Assembly (NCBI RefSeq): GCF_029852145.1
Contig: NC_079976.1
Span: forward strand, 22,482,617 to 22,546,616
DNA from: Microplitis mediator
Taxonomy: Eukaryota > Arthropoda > Insecta > Hymenoptera > Braconidae
Direction: 5' to 3'
DNA length: 64,000 nt
In this document: positions 23,723 through 35,472 of the stretch, one piece after another
How positions within the stretch are numbered: the stretch's first letter is position 1
Layout of the letters: each line of letters opens with the position of its first letter
Notes under the pieces: generated by a model
What the model was told of the DNA's origin: nothing
Databases searched by the model: none
Seen by the model: only the letters and a program-made list of their open reading frames with translations
Position numbers and translations under genes: made by a program

Positions 23723-25783
23723 GTCTAGACGCTGTATTACCTTTTCGTAAACTTTTGAGGTCGGTGTACAAAATAAGATTATTTTCATGTTTTTTGACCC
23801 GCTGAAACCGAATATCGCAGAGTTTTTTTCGAAATCCCGGGCCATCAACTGTTTAAACAATTGTTTAAAAAATAATTTTTTGGGGATCGGTAATTTTTTT
23901 TTTAGTATTTTGGGCAATTTTAAGACGAACGTTACTCTTATAAAATTTTTCTAAAGTTGATAGTTTCAAAGTTATGAATTTTTGAAAATCGAAAATTCTC
24001 GATTTTCACAAACTTTGATGATTAATTACATATAAATAAATTACGTAATACTAGGTTTTATTTACATGATCGTAAAGAAGAATATTCAAAGTTTTTATTA
24101 AAACAATAATATTCCGTTATAATTTGTATTAAATAAAAAAAAAAAGTGGAGGCGGCTGAGGCAGCCGTTCGGCACGCGCGTGGCTCGGGCGATCACCGAA
24201 GTTAAGTAGCATTGAGCATGGCCACTACTTGGCTGGGTGACCGTTTAGCCACGCGTTGGGTTCGAACGAAGGTCTCTGACCGTTAGGCGCGGGATGAAGA
24301 TCCAGTGATCGGTAAAATGGGAATTTTATCGATCACTGGAGCTTCACCCAAACCGAAACTGTACTGGCTAGGTTTTCTCTGTGGTTTCCCTACGCCACTA
24401 CACCTCCATTGCACAAGGGATGTTGTAGGGCATCACCGTAATGATGCAGTACAGTATAAGCACAAGTCGGGCCACAGCCGCACAATGAAGGCAGAAAGAG
24501 AAGTAAAGCAGTTGCGATATAAAGGCAAAAAGTGTAAAAGGCCGTTACTACGGCTATATACTAGAAAAACAATTAAAATAAACAATAAAAAAAATAAAAA
24601 AAAAAGTGCGCAAAGCAATTATTTACTGTCTCGCTTGCTCTTAGGCGTGTAGGTAGCTGTTGGCCTGGTGCCTAAAATTTTAAATTTAAATGCATTATTT
24701 CTCGATAAAAAAATTTGTATGGTTAAAAAAATTATAAATTTTATGATATTAAAGAAATTTTCGAATTCATTAATTCGATAAATTAATAAAAATCTTAAAT
24801 CTATGGTTTTTCACGATTTTAATGAACTACATTTAAAATTGTTTCAACTTATTTTATATTTTAATTAAAATTTTTTTTTTATTTAACTAATAAATAAATA
24901 ATAAAGTTCAAGAATTTTTCACTTATATTTATGATAGTTATACTTGGGCAATAAAATAATTCCCATGAAAAAAATTTATAAAAATAATATATGTTAAAAT
25001 ACAAAAAAATATATTTTTATATATGTTTTTTATACTTTCATACTTATATTTTTTATGTACTCTAAGATATATTTCTAATATATTGAAATTACATTTCAAA
25101 CATATGAAATATAAACGAAAATCGGCCAAAAGTTAGCTATTTAAAATATATTTTTTATACATATTTTGAATATTTTTTTTATATATTAACATATATTATT
25201 TTTATAAATTTTTCATGGGAATTATTTTATTGAAATTTATAATTTTTTTAACCATACAAATTTTTTTATCAAGAAATAATGCATGTAAATTTAAAATTTC
25301 AGATTAAAATTTCAGCCGCCGAGTCGGCAAAGTTACTCAATAAATGCAATAACTTTGATCACTTTTCTTATTTATTTAATACAAATTATAACGGAATATT
25401 ATTGTTTTAATAAAAACTTTGAATATTCTTCTTTACGATCATGTAAATAAAACCTAGTATTACGTAATTTATTTATATGTAATTAATCATCTAAGTTTAT
25501 GAAAATCGACAATTTTCGATTTTCAAAAATTCATAACTTTGAAACTATCAACTTTAGGAAAATTTTATAAGAGTAACTTTCGCCTTAAAATTGCCCAAAA
25601 TGCTAAAATAAAACCGATCCCCAAAAAATTATTTTTTAAACAAATGGTTATAAACAATTTATGGCCTGAGATTTCGAAAAAACAACTGCGATATTCAGTT
25701 TTAGCGGGTCAAAAAACATAACAATAATCTTATTTTGTACACCGACCTCAAAAGTTTTCGAAAAGGTAATACAGCGTTTAGAC
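23723..25783. mobile_element. GTCTAGAC foldback element, copy 3 (5S-SINE insertion, lacks nested element)
   Basis: Same termini, with longer terminal inverted repeats (recognisable over roughly 480 bp at 23723-24140 and 25310-25783). It lacks the CCCGGGTC element and so preserves that element's empty site near 24768. A 5S-derived SINE (24148-24610) replaces about 48 bp present in copies 1 and 2. Confidence 0.75.
24148..24610 (+). mobile_element. 5S-rRNA-derived SINE, copy 1
   Basis: The head carries the 5S internal promoter: GATCACCGAAGTTAAGTAGC (box A region) and ACTTGGCTGGGTGACCG (box C region), as in animal 5S rRNA. A B-box-like GGGTTCGAACGAAGG follows, then a body of about 300 bp and an A-rich tail. 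Flanks are AAAGTG on both sides. Compared with copies 1 and 2 of the host foldback, about 48 bp of host sequence is missing at the insertion point. Confidence 0.85.
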
Positions 25784-25908
25784 TAATAATAGACAAAAAT
25801 TAAAAAGCCTCGGCACACATACTAGAAAGTGAGCAAATAAACTAAGAGGATCTGGTTTAGGTGTGAGGATTTTTAAACAATTAAAAATTACACAGATTTT
25901 ATCAATAA

Positions 25909-26749
25909 ATAGTTATCAGCAAAGTCTTTGCGAGCTCCCGGTCAATTGTAGAGAGTGGTGTGGCCAGTGTGGACTGTGGCACTTTTTTAAATTTAGCGAT
26001 GGCACATAAACAAATTCCAAGCGTGCGAAGTAACGGTGGCAACTTAGAGAATTTATCAAGTAGCGTGTATAGCGGGTGTGAATCTGCCTTGTAAATGGTA
26101 GAAACCAGACCTGGACGTTCTTCAAGATGTGATACTGTCTGCGAAAGTATGTCAAAAGATGACCAGTATTTTTTTGATTGACTGAGCCACTTAGGTCCCG
26201 TTTACCATAGCGAATGCTGTTCTAGTTTGGCTGCTGTTAAACCTCTCGAAGCGCAGTCAACTGGATTTAGTTTCCCTGGAACGAAATCCCAGTTGACACT
26301 TGGTAGCGATTTATGAATCTTGGTAACCCCATCCACGTTAAGGATACAGCGGAGTCTGCCCACAAGAAAATTGGTATATTTTCACGTTCCAAGACTTTCT
26401 TGACGTAGAGTACCATTTGAGCGAGTAAGACAGCGGCATTGAGCTCCATTCCCGAGTAGAATTAAAACTCATAGGTCAGCCCGTAGCTAACAGATTTGAG
26501 TCATACCCCATCACTGCCTAATAGAATTGGCCAGTCATAACCTATTGTCTTGATTTTCTCCTGGTACTCGTCAGTAGTGATGTCCAGTTGATAATCGTTG
26601 TCTTTTGTCAAGCAGATGTGAAGAGCATTGATAACGTCTATTAATTTTTGTGATTCTTCTTCTTCAAAAAAAATTTGAACTTTTTTTTTGTGTTTGAAAT
26701 TTATTTTTTTTTTAATTTTTAGGAAAAATTTTTTTTCTTTTTTTCTCAC
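25909..26749 (-). pseudogene. BEL/Pao pol fragment, copy 3
   Basis: Minus strand, about 26449 downward: MELNAAVLLAQMVLYVKKVLERENIPIFLWADS followed by AVSLTWM, so this copy keeps more of the RNase H-like motif than copy 1; then frame changes and the pre-integrase block again. Upstream, 26501-26749 is open for 82 codons (ESQKLIDVINALHICLTKDN, DEYQEKI, DWPILLGSDGV), preceded by a lysine-rich stretch coming from low-complexity DNA. No integrase or LTR is adjacent. Confidence 0.8.
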
Positions 26750-26760
26750 ACTTACTGAGT

Positions 26761-27551
26761 CACTAACGCAAAAATGGAAGAAAATTTAAAAAAAAATTAT
26801 TTATTTATTTTAGTAATGATTACACAACGAAAGAACAAAATTTGTTTCTTTAATTGTTTAGTAAAACTTTGATCGATCGCCTTCAAATACACAGTTCAAT
26901 AGATCGATTTAAAAATTTACAGGGTTTTCGGGGGTACATTAAGCTAAAAAGTTACTTGGCAACATTAGCCTTTTCATTGATATTTGTGGTTGATTTACTA
27001 AAAAACCAAAAAAAGTAATTTCTTTATACTTACTTCTCATCGATGTTAAAAATGAATAAAACATTTTTTTTTTCTAAAAAATGATGGAAGGGTCTTGTAG
27101 GGAATTTATTTAAGTTTTTAACGCCACCCTCCAATTTACCCCACGATTATTAGTAGCTGAGATATCGATGATCAAAGCAAAAACGATCTTTTTTCGTTTG
27201 TAGGCTGATATCTCTGCAAGAAATTGTCCTAATACAAGGTTAGAAAGAAAACTGAATTAAAGCTGAATAAGTTAGCTAAGTGACCTATGCATTGGTTTAG
27301 CTAAAAAAAAAATAATTTCGTGGCCCGTGGGCTATTTGGAAAAAAAAAAATTAAAAGTTGAAAATTTTTTGTCTCACGGTATTTCTCATGTTTGCGCAAT
27401 AGCCGTAACTCGAAAAAAATTTTGCTGAAAATGCACCAGGACTAGAGATTTCAAACAAAAAAATGCTTTTTTTTAAATCTCGATATTGTTATATTCAAAA
27501 ATCACTAAAAAATTTATAAAATTTTTCTGTTCCTTTAATTTTTTGCGTTAG
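26761..27551. mobile_element. Half of a CACTAATGC-type palindrome
   Basis: Collinear with the right half of the palindrome at 46836-48621, from its centre (the 'actgagt...aacgcaaaaat' block at 47805) to its terminus (TTTTTTGCGTTAG). Only one arm exists here, so it is not self-complementary. No ORF of note. Confidence 0.7.
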
Positions 27552-27568
27552 TTCAATTAATTAATTAA

Positions 27569-28260
27569 TGTAACGTGGACCTAAGTCCGCCTCCGCCGAC
27601 CGGAAGCCGAGACCTCACCCTTTCGGGCATACTCGTTTTGCGTAATCCCATCTCTTCCACACTTTAAGCGACACTCTCGGCCGGAACCAAGAGTGGACAT
27701 TTACCGGAGGTATAATCAAAAATCCTCATTACGTGTGGTATCTAACCACAGCCACTACGAGTCCGACCTCACGTCGGCCCAAACACTCCTCCCATCTCAA
27801 AAAATATAGAGACTCTGGTCGAAGTGGGGCTTGGAAAGGGCCGCCCATAGTACCAATTCTGTATTGGTCGACATACCACTTGGTCAAGAGGGGACGTGGC
27901 ACTCTTTCCCCTGCCTCCCGAAGGAGACACCCAGTTTTGTTTTCATTCATACCCATACTTCACACATTCTTTTACACATTCTTCACACATTCTTTGCACA
28001 TTCTTTTTGCATTCTCACACACATTTTTTTTTTTTTTGCACATTCTTCACACATTCTCACACACATTCTCACACGCATTCTCACACACATTCTTCACCAT
28101 TCTTTGCACATTCTTTTACACATTCTCACACTCACCTAACTTCGGACCAACACCCGAGATGCACTTGCGTTAGTATAAATAAAGACACTTTAGATTTAGT
28201 GTTATATTATATATTTTATTTAAAATTGCTATCACTATGGATGAATTTTAGATAAATGTA
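27569..28260. other. GC-richer repeat with CACATTCT simple repeats; LTR-like but unproven
   Basis: Starts TGTAACGTGGAC. It holds a pyrimidine-rich CACATTCT tract (27955-28130) and TATAAATAAAG near 28175. TATA and AATAAA-like signals with a TGTAAC start resemble an LTR, but I cannot find a matching end or a second copy. Overlapping open frames on both strands come from the tract composition. Confidence 0.35.
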
Positions 28261-28990
28261 ACCGCCATTAACCAGCGCCCGTTCGCGACGCTGATCAGTC
28301 TAGTCAGATATTAAAATAGCTTAAATATTAAATTTATTGATTCAAAAGCATAATGCCTGAATAGCTCAAATGTTAAACGTAAAGCAAAGTTAACAAAATT
28401 TCTTACGAGATTTTGAAAACCTAACTTAATGTTAAAGTTGGAAAAATGGGCGTGAGAAACTTGGAAAGCAGGAAACCGAAGCTGGGATTGGTGGATAAGG
28501 AGGCGTAGGGCCGGGTCTAGCCTGAGGCGTGATAGTTTCTACAACTACAGTTTAAGTTTGAACACTTAAATAGCTAATAAACTAAATGCAAAATCTATAA
28601 CTTAATCCTAAGCAGATGCTGCAACTATTTTACACTCAAGGAGCTCGGAAAGTTTTAGGGCTAGCCCGCAGTGTCGACTGACAGACAGATTTTCTTCATA
28701 TGTAAGTATATATCGACAAAAACATTAAAAAATCGTTCTGTAGGCTCATGCGATTCCATTCAAGCTCATGTCCCCCCATGAAAATAATTTTTTAAAAAAA
28801 TATATGTAAAAATATAAAAAATATATTTTAAATAGCTAACTTTTGGCCGATTTTCGTATAGATTTTATATGTTTTAAAAATATTAAAGATATATCTTTGA
28901 ATATAAAAAAATACATGTATAAAAATATACAAAAAAAATATTTACTTTTATATTTAAAATGTAACAAAATATATTAGTAATATATTTTTA
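28261..28990. other. Unassigned DNA, no gene seen
   Basis: A moderately GC-rich stretch at 28440-28540 lacks an open frame of meaningful length. 28790-28990 is AT-rich repeat sequence shared with 31040-31210. Confidence 0.4.
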
Positions 28991-28995
28991 ATCTA

Positions 28996-30872
28996 CACTA
29001 ATGGAAAAAATTAAAGGATCAAAAAAAAATTCTAAATTTTTAGGCGATTTTCAACAGGCTCTAACTTTGAGAGAAATGGTCGTACAAGAAAAGAAAAAAA
29101 AGGAAATTGTAGCTCCAAGTATCTACTTTTCGGATTAGAACTTTAAAATTTCTTAGCGTCAGCAGTTTTTGAGTAATCTTAGAAAAACCAACGACAAAAA
29201 AATTTTCAAATTTTTTTAATTTTTTTTTTTTTGGTCTCCGGGCGTGGAAAAAATTATTTTTGCTTAACCACTATAAGGATCAGATACCTTCATTATTCAG
29301 CTTTAATTTCTTTTTTTATGGACCTTGATACGTCCACTTCTCGCCGAGATATCGGTCTTCAAATGGAAAAGGATCCTTTTGTCTTTGATTATCGATATCT
29401 CAGAAACCAATGATTGCACAGAAAGTTAATGGTGGGTTTTAAAAACTTGAATAAATTCCCTTCAATGATTAGTCATTGCTTTTTCGAAAAAAAAATTTTT
29501 TCCTATCGTCAGATGAATTTAAAAATGCAACAAAAAAAGAGCTTTTTGTGGTTTTTTGGAAAATCAAGCGCTGAAACGAAAATATTGTGGAAATCGATAA
29601 TGTTGACTGTGCATTTTACAGTTCAATATGTCCACAAAAACCCTGCAGAAAGCCAGATTAATCCAACCAGCCGTTTTTTTGTTTCACGCGATCAAATTTT
29701 TAAAAAAATTAAAGGATCACGTTTTTTGCTCTGAAAAGCTCATAATCTTTAACAAGATGAAAACAAACATTTCTTCGGAGCTTTGTCTACAATTTTATTG
29801 CAGACAGTGCTTAAATTTCCAAAAGAGAAAAAACTTTTTTTTCGAAACAAAATTTTCAAAAAAAAAATTTTTTCAAAAAAATTTTTTTTTGGAATAACTT
29901 AAGGTAATTTACAAAACCAACACCCAATCATTTTTAACACGTTTACGTTGCTGCATTCCGTGATTTTACTGATCTCTCAGTCATTAGTTAAAAAAAAAAT
30001 TTTTTTTTTTTGAAAATTTTGATTCGAAAAAAAAGTTTTTTCTCTTTTGGAAATTTAAGCACTGTCTGCAATAAAATTGTAGACAAAGCTCCGAAGAAAT
30101 GTTTGTTTTCATCTTGTTAAAGATTATGAGCTTTTCAGAGCAAAAAACGTGATCCTTTAATTTTTTTAAAAATTTGATCGCGTGAAACAAAAAAACGGCT
30201 GGTTGGATTAATCTGGCTTTCTGCAGGGTTTTTGTGGACATATTGAACTGTAAAATGCACAGTCAACATTATCGATTTCCACAATATTTTCGTTTCAGCG
30301 CTTGATTTTCCAAAAAACCACAAAAAGCTCTTTTTTTGTTGCATTTTTAAATTCATCTGACGATAGGAAAAAATTTTTTTTTCGAAAAAGCAATGACTAA
30401 TCATTGAAGGGAATTTATTCAAGTTTTTAAAACCCACCATTAACTTTCTGTGCGATCATTGGTTTCTGAGATATCGATAATCAAAGACAAAAGGATCCTT
30501 TTCCATTTGAAGACCGATATCTCGGCGAGAAGTGGACGTATCAAGGTCCATAAAAAAAAAAATTAAAGCTGAATAATGAAGGTATCTGATCCTCATAGTG
30601 GTTAAGCAAAAATAATTTTTTCCACGCCCGGAGACCAAAAAAAAAAAATTAAAAAAATTTGAAAATTTTTTTGTCGTTGGTTTTTCTAAGATTACTCAAA
30701 AACTGCTGACGCTAAAAAATTTTAAAGTTCTAATCCAGAAAGTAGATACTTGGAGCTACAATTTCCTTTTTTTTCTTTTCTTGTACGACCATTTCTCTCA
30801 AAGTTAGAGCCTGTTGAAAATCGCCTAAAAATTTAGAATTTTTTTTTGATCCTTTAATTTTTTCCATTAGTG
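28996..30872. mobile_element. CACTAATGG palindromic element (1877 bp)
   Basis: An almost perfect palindrome centred at about 29934: all of 28996-29930 recurs inverted in 29940-30872. Ends are CACTAATGGAAAAAATTA and the complement, flanked by TA on both sides. Open frames on the two arms (for example 29414-29734 and 30135-30440) are mirror images and are not read as genes. It is related to 46836-48621 by its terminal CACTAATGNAAAAAATTAAAGGA-like repeat. Confidence 0.85.
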
Positions 30873-30874
30873 TA

Positions 30875-31310
30875 GTATCACCAACATAGAAAATGAAATA
30901 TAAAAAATATATTTGTTATATATTTTTTTACCTAGGTTGTTGGTTGAATTAAAAATCTATTTTTTATCTAAATTTTTTATAATTCATTTTTTATGTTGGT
31001 GATATTAGATTAAAAATATATTGATAACGTATGTTTTTTATAATACCATACCTTTTTTTTTTAACTTTAAGCATAAAAAAAATATTTTTTGTTTATATTT
31101 TTATACTCGTATTTTTTATATATTTTAAGATATATTTTTAATATCTTTCAAATATACGAAACATATCCGAAAATCGGCCAAAAGTTAGCTATCTAAAATA
31201 TATTTTTTTTACATTTTTATATTATTTATGTATTTTTATTAAATTTTTTTTATATGAAAAATATTTTTTTTTTATATTTGAAGATATTTTTTCTTTAGAA
31301 ATTTTTTCCA
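30875..31310. other. AT-rich sequence, no gene seen
   Basis: Contains a short inverted pair around 'caccaacataaaaaatg' (30885-31010) and AT-rich sequence like 3480-3620 ('aaaatcggccaaaagttagc'). No coding potential. Confidence 0.4.
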
Positions 31311-31436
31311 TGGGGGGTACCCATATAGGAAGAAACAATAGACCCAAGCTTGGCCGAGGCTTGGCGCAAGACTTATTAACTCTGGGGAAAGCTTGAAATC
31401 CAAGCTTGGCCCAAGTCCGTCTAAGCATACAAATGA

Positions 31437-31580
31437 TAACTTCCTGCCAAGACTGAAAATCAGTACTGTGTCAGTACTGAATGTTAGTATTGTGCCAAGA
31501 CTGAGAAAAAGTATTGTACCAAGACTGAATTTCAGTGTTGTGCCAAGACTTAGAATAAGAATTGTGCCAAGATTGTTGCT
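31437..31580. repeat. 27-bp degenerate tandem repeat
   Basis: About five units with the shared core 'tgtgccaagactga', spaced near 27 bp. The core resembles that of the larger minisatellite at 31841. Confidence 0.65.
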
Positions 31581-31714
31581 AAATAAGCACCTATGCTTAT
31601 TAAAAATAAATTAAAAAAAAAAAAATATTAGTTGACATGTGCGTGATGGTAACATATGGAAATAAATTTGTACACAGAGAAATCAGGTGGATCGATGAAA
31701 CTAATTTTATTTTT

Positions 31715-31793
31715 TGCATTCGCTGGGTCTCGAACCTGGTCCTTCATGACTGCTAGGCAAGCGTCTTATCCACTAGGCTGTTACGCTATTCAC
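31715..31793 (-). repeat. tRNA-like SINE head
   Basis: Minus strand: AACAGCCTAGTGGATAAGAC (A-box region) and GGTTCGAGACC (B box). Acceptor ends do not pair. It is related to the tRNA-like sequences at 46333 and 50128. Confidence 0.6.
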
Positions 31794-31840
31794 AGAAGCC
31801 AGGGGTTATTAGGTACCATTTGTTATTTAGACTGGTAAAC

Positions 31841-32195
31841 CAAGGCTTGTCACTTGTATAATGGCTAAATCTTGGCCCAAGACTGGCAAACCAAGGCTTG
31901 TCACTTGAGCATTGGCTGAAACTTCTCCCAAGACTGGCAAACCAAGGCTTGTCACTTGAGCATTGGCTGAAACTTCTCCCAAGACTGGCAAACGAAGGCT
32001 TGTCACTTGAGCATTGGCTGAACCTCCTCCCAAGACTGGCAAACGAAGGCTTGTCACTTGAGCATTGGCTGAATCTTGTCCCAAGACTGGCAAACCAAGG
32101 CTTGTCACTTGAGCACTGGCTGAACCTTGTCCCAAGACTGGCAAACCAAGGCTTGTCACTTCAACGTTGGTCGGATCTCGGACCAACCTTGGGGG
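31841..32195. repeat. 51-bp minisatellite, about 7 units
   Basis: The 'caaggcttgtcacttg' core recurs at 31841, 31892, 31943, 31994, 32045, 32096 and 32147, a strict 51-bp period. Since 51 is a multiple of three, both strands stay open across the array (17-residue repeats on each), so those frames are not evidence of a protein. Confidence 0.95.
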
Positions 32196-32519
32196 GCCGA
32201 GCCTCGGTAGCCCAGTATTGTGCCAAGATTGGCCCCGTTGTCAATATTTTTTTTCCTACAAGGGTAGTCTCAATATTCTGACTCAGAAATACTCTATTTT
32301 TTCCCGGTCCTTTAAGAAGTTAATTAACATTCAATACTTCTGAATAATTCAACCTTGTTGATAATTTTAAGAAGCCAGTCTAATGTGTGAAAATTCCCAG
32401 TTCATTATCTCCATAGTCTAGACTCTAATGAGTATTCTTATATTTAACGGTAATGACAGATGGGATTATTTTAAAAGACAAATTACCTGAAAATGTTCTG
32501 ATACGATCATTACTCATAA

Positions 32520-33270
32520 TAGTCTAGTCGAGAAGATGAATACCTGCGAAAAATAGTTACAAGTCTCCTAAAAATATAGGTGATGGATTAAACGATCCGG
32601 AATAACGTCTAGAAAAAGACGTTTTTAGGATTTTTTTTGGGAAAATAAAAGTACAATTGTTATGAACAAAAATCCGTTGAAAAAATTAGCCGTCCAGCTT
32701 TTTTGGCAAAGTCTCAAAAAGTATAAGTGATAGCTCAAATATTAAAAAAGTTTCTGAAAGAGCAGAAAATTTTAGTAAAAAAGTTCTCGACTCCTCGAGT
32801 TGTAGCTCCAATATTTATAATTTTAATTAGACATTGAATTCGGTTTTTGCGCGGCAGTTTCGGCTTGCGCGCGCCGTTACTCTAGTGAGCTTAGTTTTTA
32901 AATAATTTTTTTTTTGCATTTAAATATCAATTAAAAAATTTGAAAACATTCTGGTGTCATCTAGACACTTCGAAGAATATGATTCCGCGGTAATAAAAGT
33001 TGCATCACCATATTACAAAAAGTTATTCGATTGTTAATTAACATTTTTTTTACGGGTTTGTGTTGTCATAAAAAGCGGTGTAAAAGTTTGAATAATTAAT
33101 CCATAAATGTTTTGTTTCTTGGAGCCCTTGTTATAACTATACTTAACAAGATGACGTGATAAAAGTTTATAAAATATTTTTCATTCATTAGTTATTAATT
33201 TTTGAAGTCCCAAAAAAATTAAAAATTTAAATGATGTATCTTAAATATTTTTTTTTTTAATTCTAAGCTA
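32520..33270. repeat. W-type repeat, third copy
   Basis: Homologous to 15530-16060, here frameshifted in the 79-codon frame. Interrupted at 33269-33270 (TA) by the second CACAG element; W-like sequence resumes at 34617. Confidence 0.6.
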
Positions 33271-34614
33271 CACAGAAAAAAAGGATATCTTGGCGCAAGA
33301 AATTTTTTCTTGCCGCAAGAATATTTTTTGCAATTTTGAACGAAAACGAAAATTTTCTTGGTTCAAGAACAAAATTTTCTTAAATTTAGTCATCTTGGCA
33401 TAAGATTTTTTTTTTATTCAACCGATATAATATATTTTTCTTGAAGTAAGAAATATTTTCTTAAAGTGAGAAAAATAAATGTTTTGCCCCAATATATAAT
33501 CAATTGTCCGAAAAGTAAAATATTCTTTGTTTAAGAATAATTTATTTTGAATCGAGATAATTTGTGACTCGAGTCAAGAATTAAAAGTACTCGACTCAAT
33601 GGTAAGAAATATCTTGGTTCAAGTATTTTGTTGTGTTGCGGCGAGTAAGCGTAGACGTTTGAACCAACAGCAACTACGTTCACGGCCCAACGCAAAAATT
33701 CTCTTGGGAAAGCCAACTGTACTATACTAAAGTGGCGGTAGTGTAGACTCTACGTTGTACAGTGTGCTTACTGCATATAGGTAAAGTAAACGAATATTCA
33801 GGGAATGATCGCATAGCATAACTGGTAAAGCTCTCGCGTGAGGCCGAATCGGTCTGGGTTCGATTCCTACCATGAGCAAACCATTTATTTTTTCTTAAGT
33901 TGTTCATAAACCATTAATCGAGGATGTTTATGTCTTATCCCCTCTACTGCCGTATCGTGATATTCTGAATATACACATATAATTTCCTGCTTCACAACAT
34001 TTAATATTTATACGAGGTTCAATTCACTCAAAAATATAGGACGATATATTTTTTCAAGTAGAGTCATTTATTTTCTTGAATCGAGACTACATTTTTTTTC
34101 AGTCAAGAAAAAAACTCATCAATGGGAGAATTTTATGTCTTCCGTGAAGTAAATATTTGCATGATTCAAGAAAAGTTATTTTATTAAGTTAAGATTATAA
34201 TTTATTTAAATCAAAATTAAAATTTTCTCATTACAATAGACCGTTGTCTTGAGTCGATAATGTAGTTTTCTCAAACTGAGAGTAAATGTTCTTCTGCCAC
34301 GCAAAAAAAGTTCTTGGTTTGAGATGTTGATATATATTGTGACAATTTACTATACTCACCAACCAAGACAGAAAAGTATCTTGTTTTGATAGTTTTTTTT
34401 ACTTGGTTGGAAAAAAAATAAATTTGATTTAAAATAATTATTCTTGAATTAAGATTATTTAACTTGAATTAAAATTTAATTATTCTTGACACAATATTTT
34501 TATAATATTAGTCGAAGAAAATGTTCTCGGATTAAAAAAACACAACTACTCAGCCCAAGAATAAAAAAATGAAGGCAAAAATTGTCTTGGGCCAAGTCAA
34601 CCTTTTTTTCTGTG
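33271..34614. mobile_element. CACAG-type TIR element, copy 2 (1344 bp)
   Basis: Same termini, flanking TA and interior as copy 1 at 7422. The paralogous unoccupied sequence near 21223 reads 'ttttaagcTAtaactgat', which supports TA target duplication. It contains the same internal tRNA-like segment at 33811-33878. No transposase. Confidence 0.85.
33811..33878 (+). repeat. tRNA-like sequence inside CACAG element, copy 2
   Basis: Same A box and B box as 7961-8029, with two base differences. Confidence 0.6.
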
Positions 34615-34616
34615 TA

Positions 34617-35472
34617 TTACTGATTTCATATCCTTGCTAGGCATTATATGATTACTTTTTAAATTTTTTCATGCCATTTGTTTATAAATTTTTTATAAAC
34701 AAATGGATTAATTAAATATTTTTTATAATTTTTTTTCAACCATACTGTTAGCGTAAGAAAATAATGATTTAAAAAAAAAAATTTTTTTCTTGAAAACATT
34801 ATCTTAATGTTTATTTTCTTATTTTTCATATTTCGATTATTTATATAAATAATTAAAGAATCGGTTTTATTTTAAAAATCATAATTCGCATTTCTAAATA
34901 TAATGGCAAAATGGAAAATTTTTTTTGTCAACAATTTATGCAATTCTTTAGCTAAAAATTTAATATAAACAATTTTTTTCTGGAACAAAAAAAAATGACA
35001 AAAACAGCAACCTGCAACAATATAGCAAAAAATTTTTTTTCAATTTTTTAAAAAACATTTGGATTTTGGAGCACGACAAAGTCCAAACACTGACTCGATT
35101 TGTAAACAAACAAATTGCTTTAACTTTGCAACTATTGCAGATAGTTTTTAACCTTCAGGTCGTTTTTATACAATATGAGTTAAGATTTCTTATTAGTTTT
35201 TAACCTAATGTTTAGTTGTTATAGTTCTCTAACTACACGCATTTTTTTGTAAAAAGTAGCATTTTAAATATACGTATAGTAAAATTTAGATCTAATTTAA
35301 CTGGGTTGGTCATACGAATAAGAAACTTTAAAAAAAAAAAGTACACAATATAAATATATGTTTTTATATAAGATGAGAATATATTTTTTGTATATGATAG
35401 AAATATATATTTTTATGTATGATAGAAATATCATTTTCGTATATGACAAGAACATATATTTTTATATATGAT
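34617..35472. other. W-like and AT-rich remnant
   Basis: 34617-35240 is homologous to parts of 21225-21930 in both orientations. 35340-35472 consists of 'atatatgatagaaatata'-type repeats. No gene seen. Confidence 0.45.

Noticed and set aside
24181..24260. A functional 5S rRNA gene
   Set aside because: Only the internal promoter half resembles 5S; the 5' end and 3' end do not form the terminal helix, and the sequence runs into a SINE body with an A-rich tail.
27733..28255. Three overlapping frames of 102-146 codons on one strand
   Set aside because: All three frames of a CACATTCT simple repeat stay open; composition is His/Ser/Thr/Phe only, with no conserved motif.
27569..28260. A second LTR
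   Set aside because: The TGTAAC start and TATA/AATAAA-like signals are suggestive, but no inverted end, target duplication or second copy could be found.
29414..30440. Mirror-image frames of 85-106 codons in the 1877 bp palindrome
   Set aside because: The frames are reverse-complement duplicates of each other, rich in F/K runs from A/T tracts, and have no family features.
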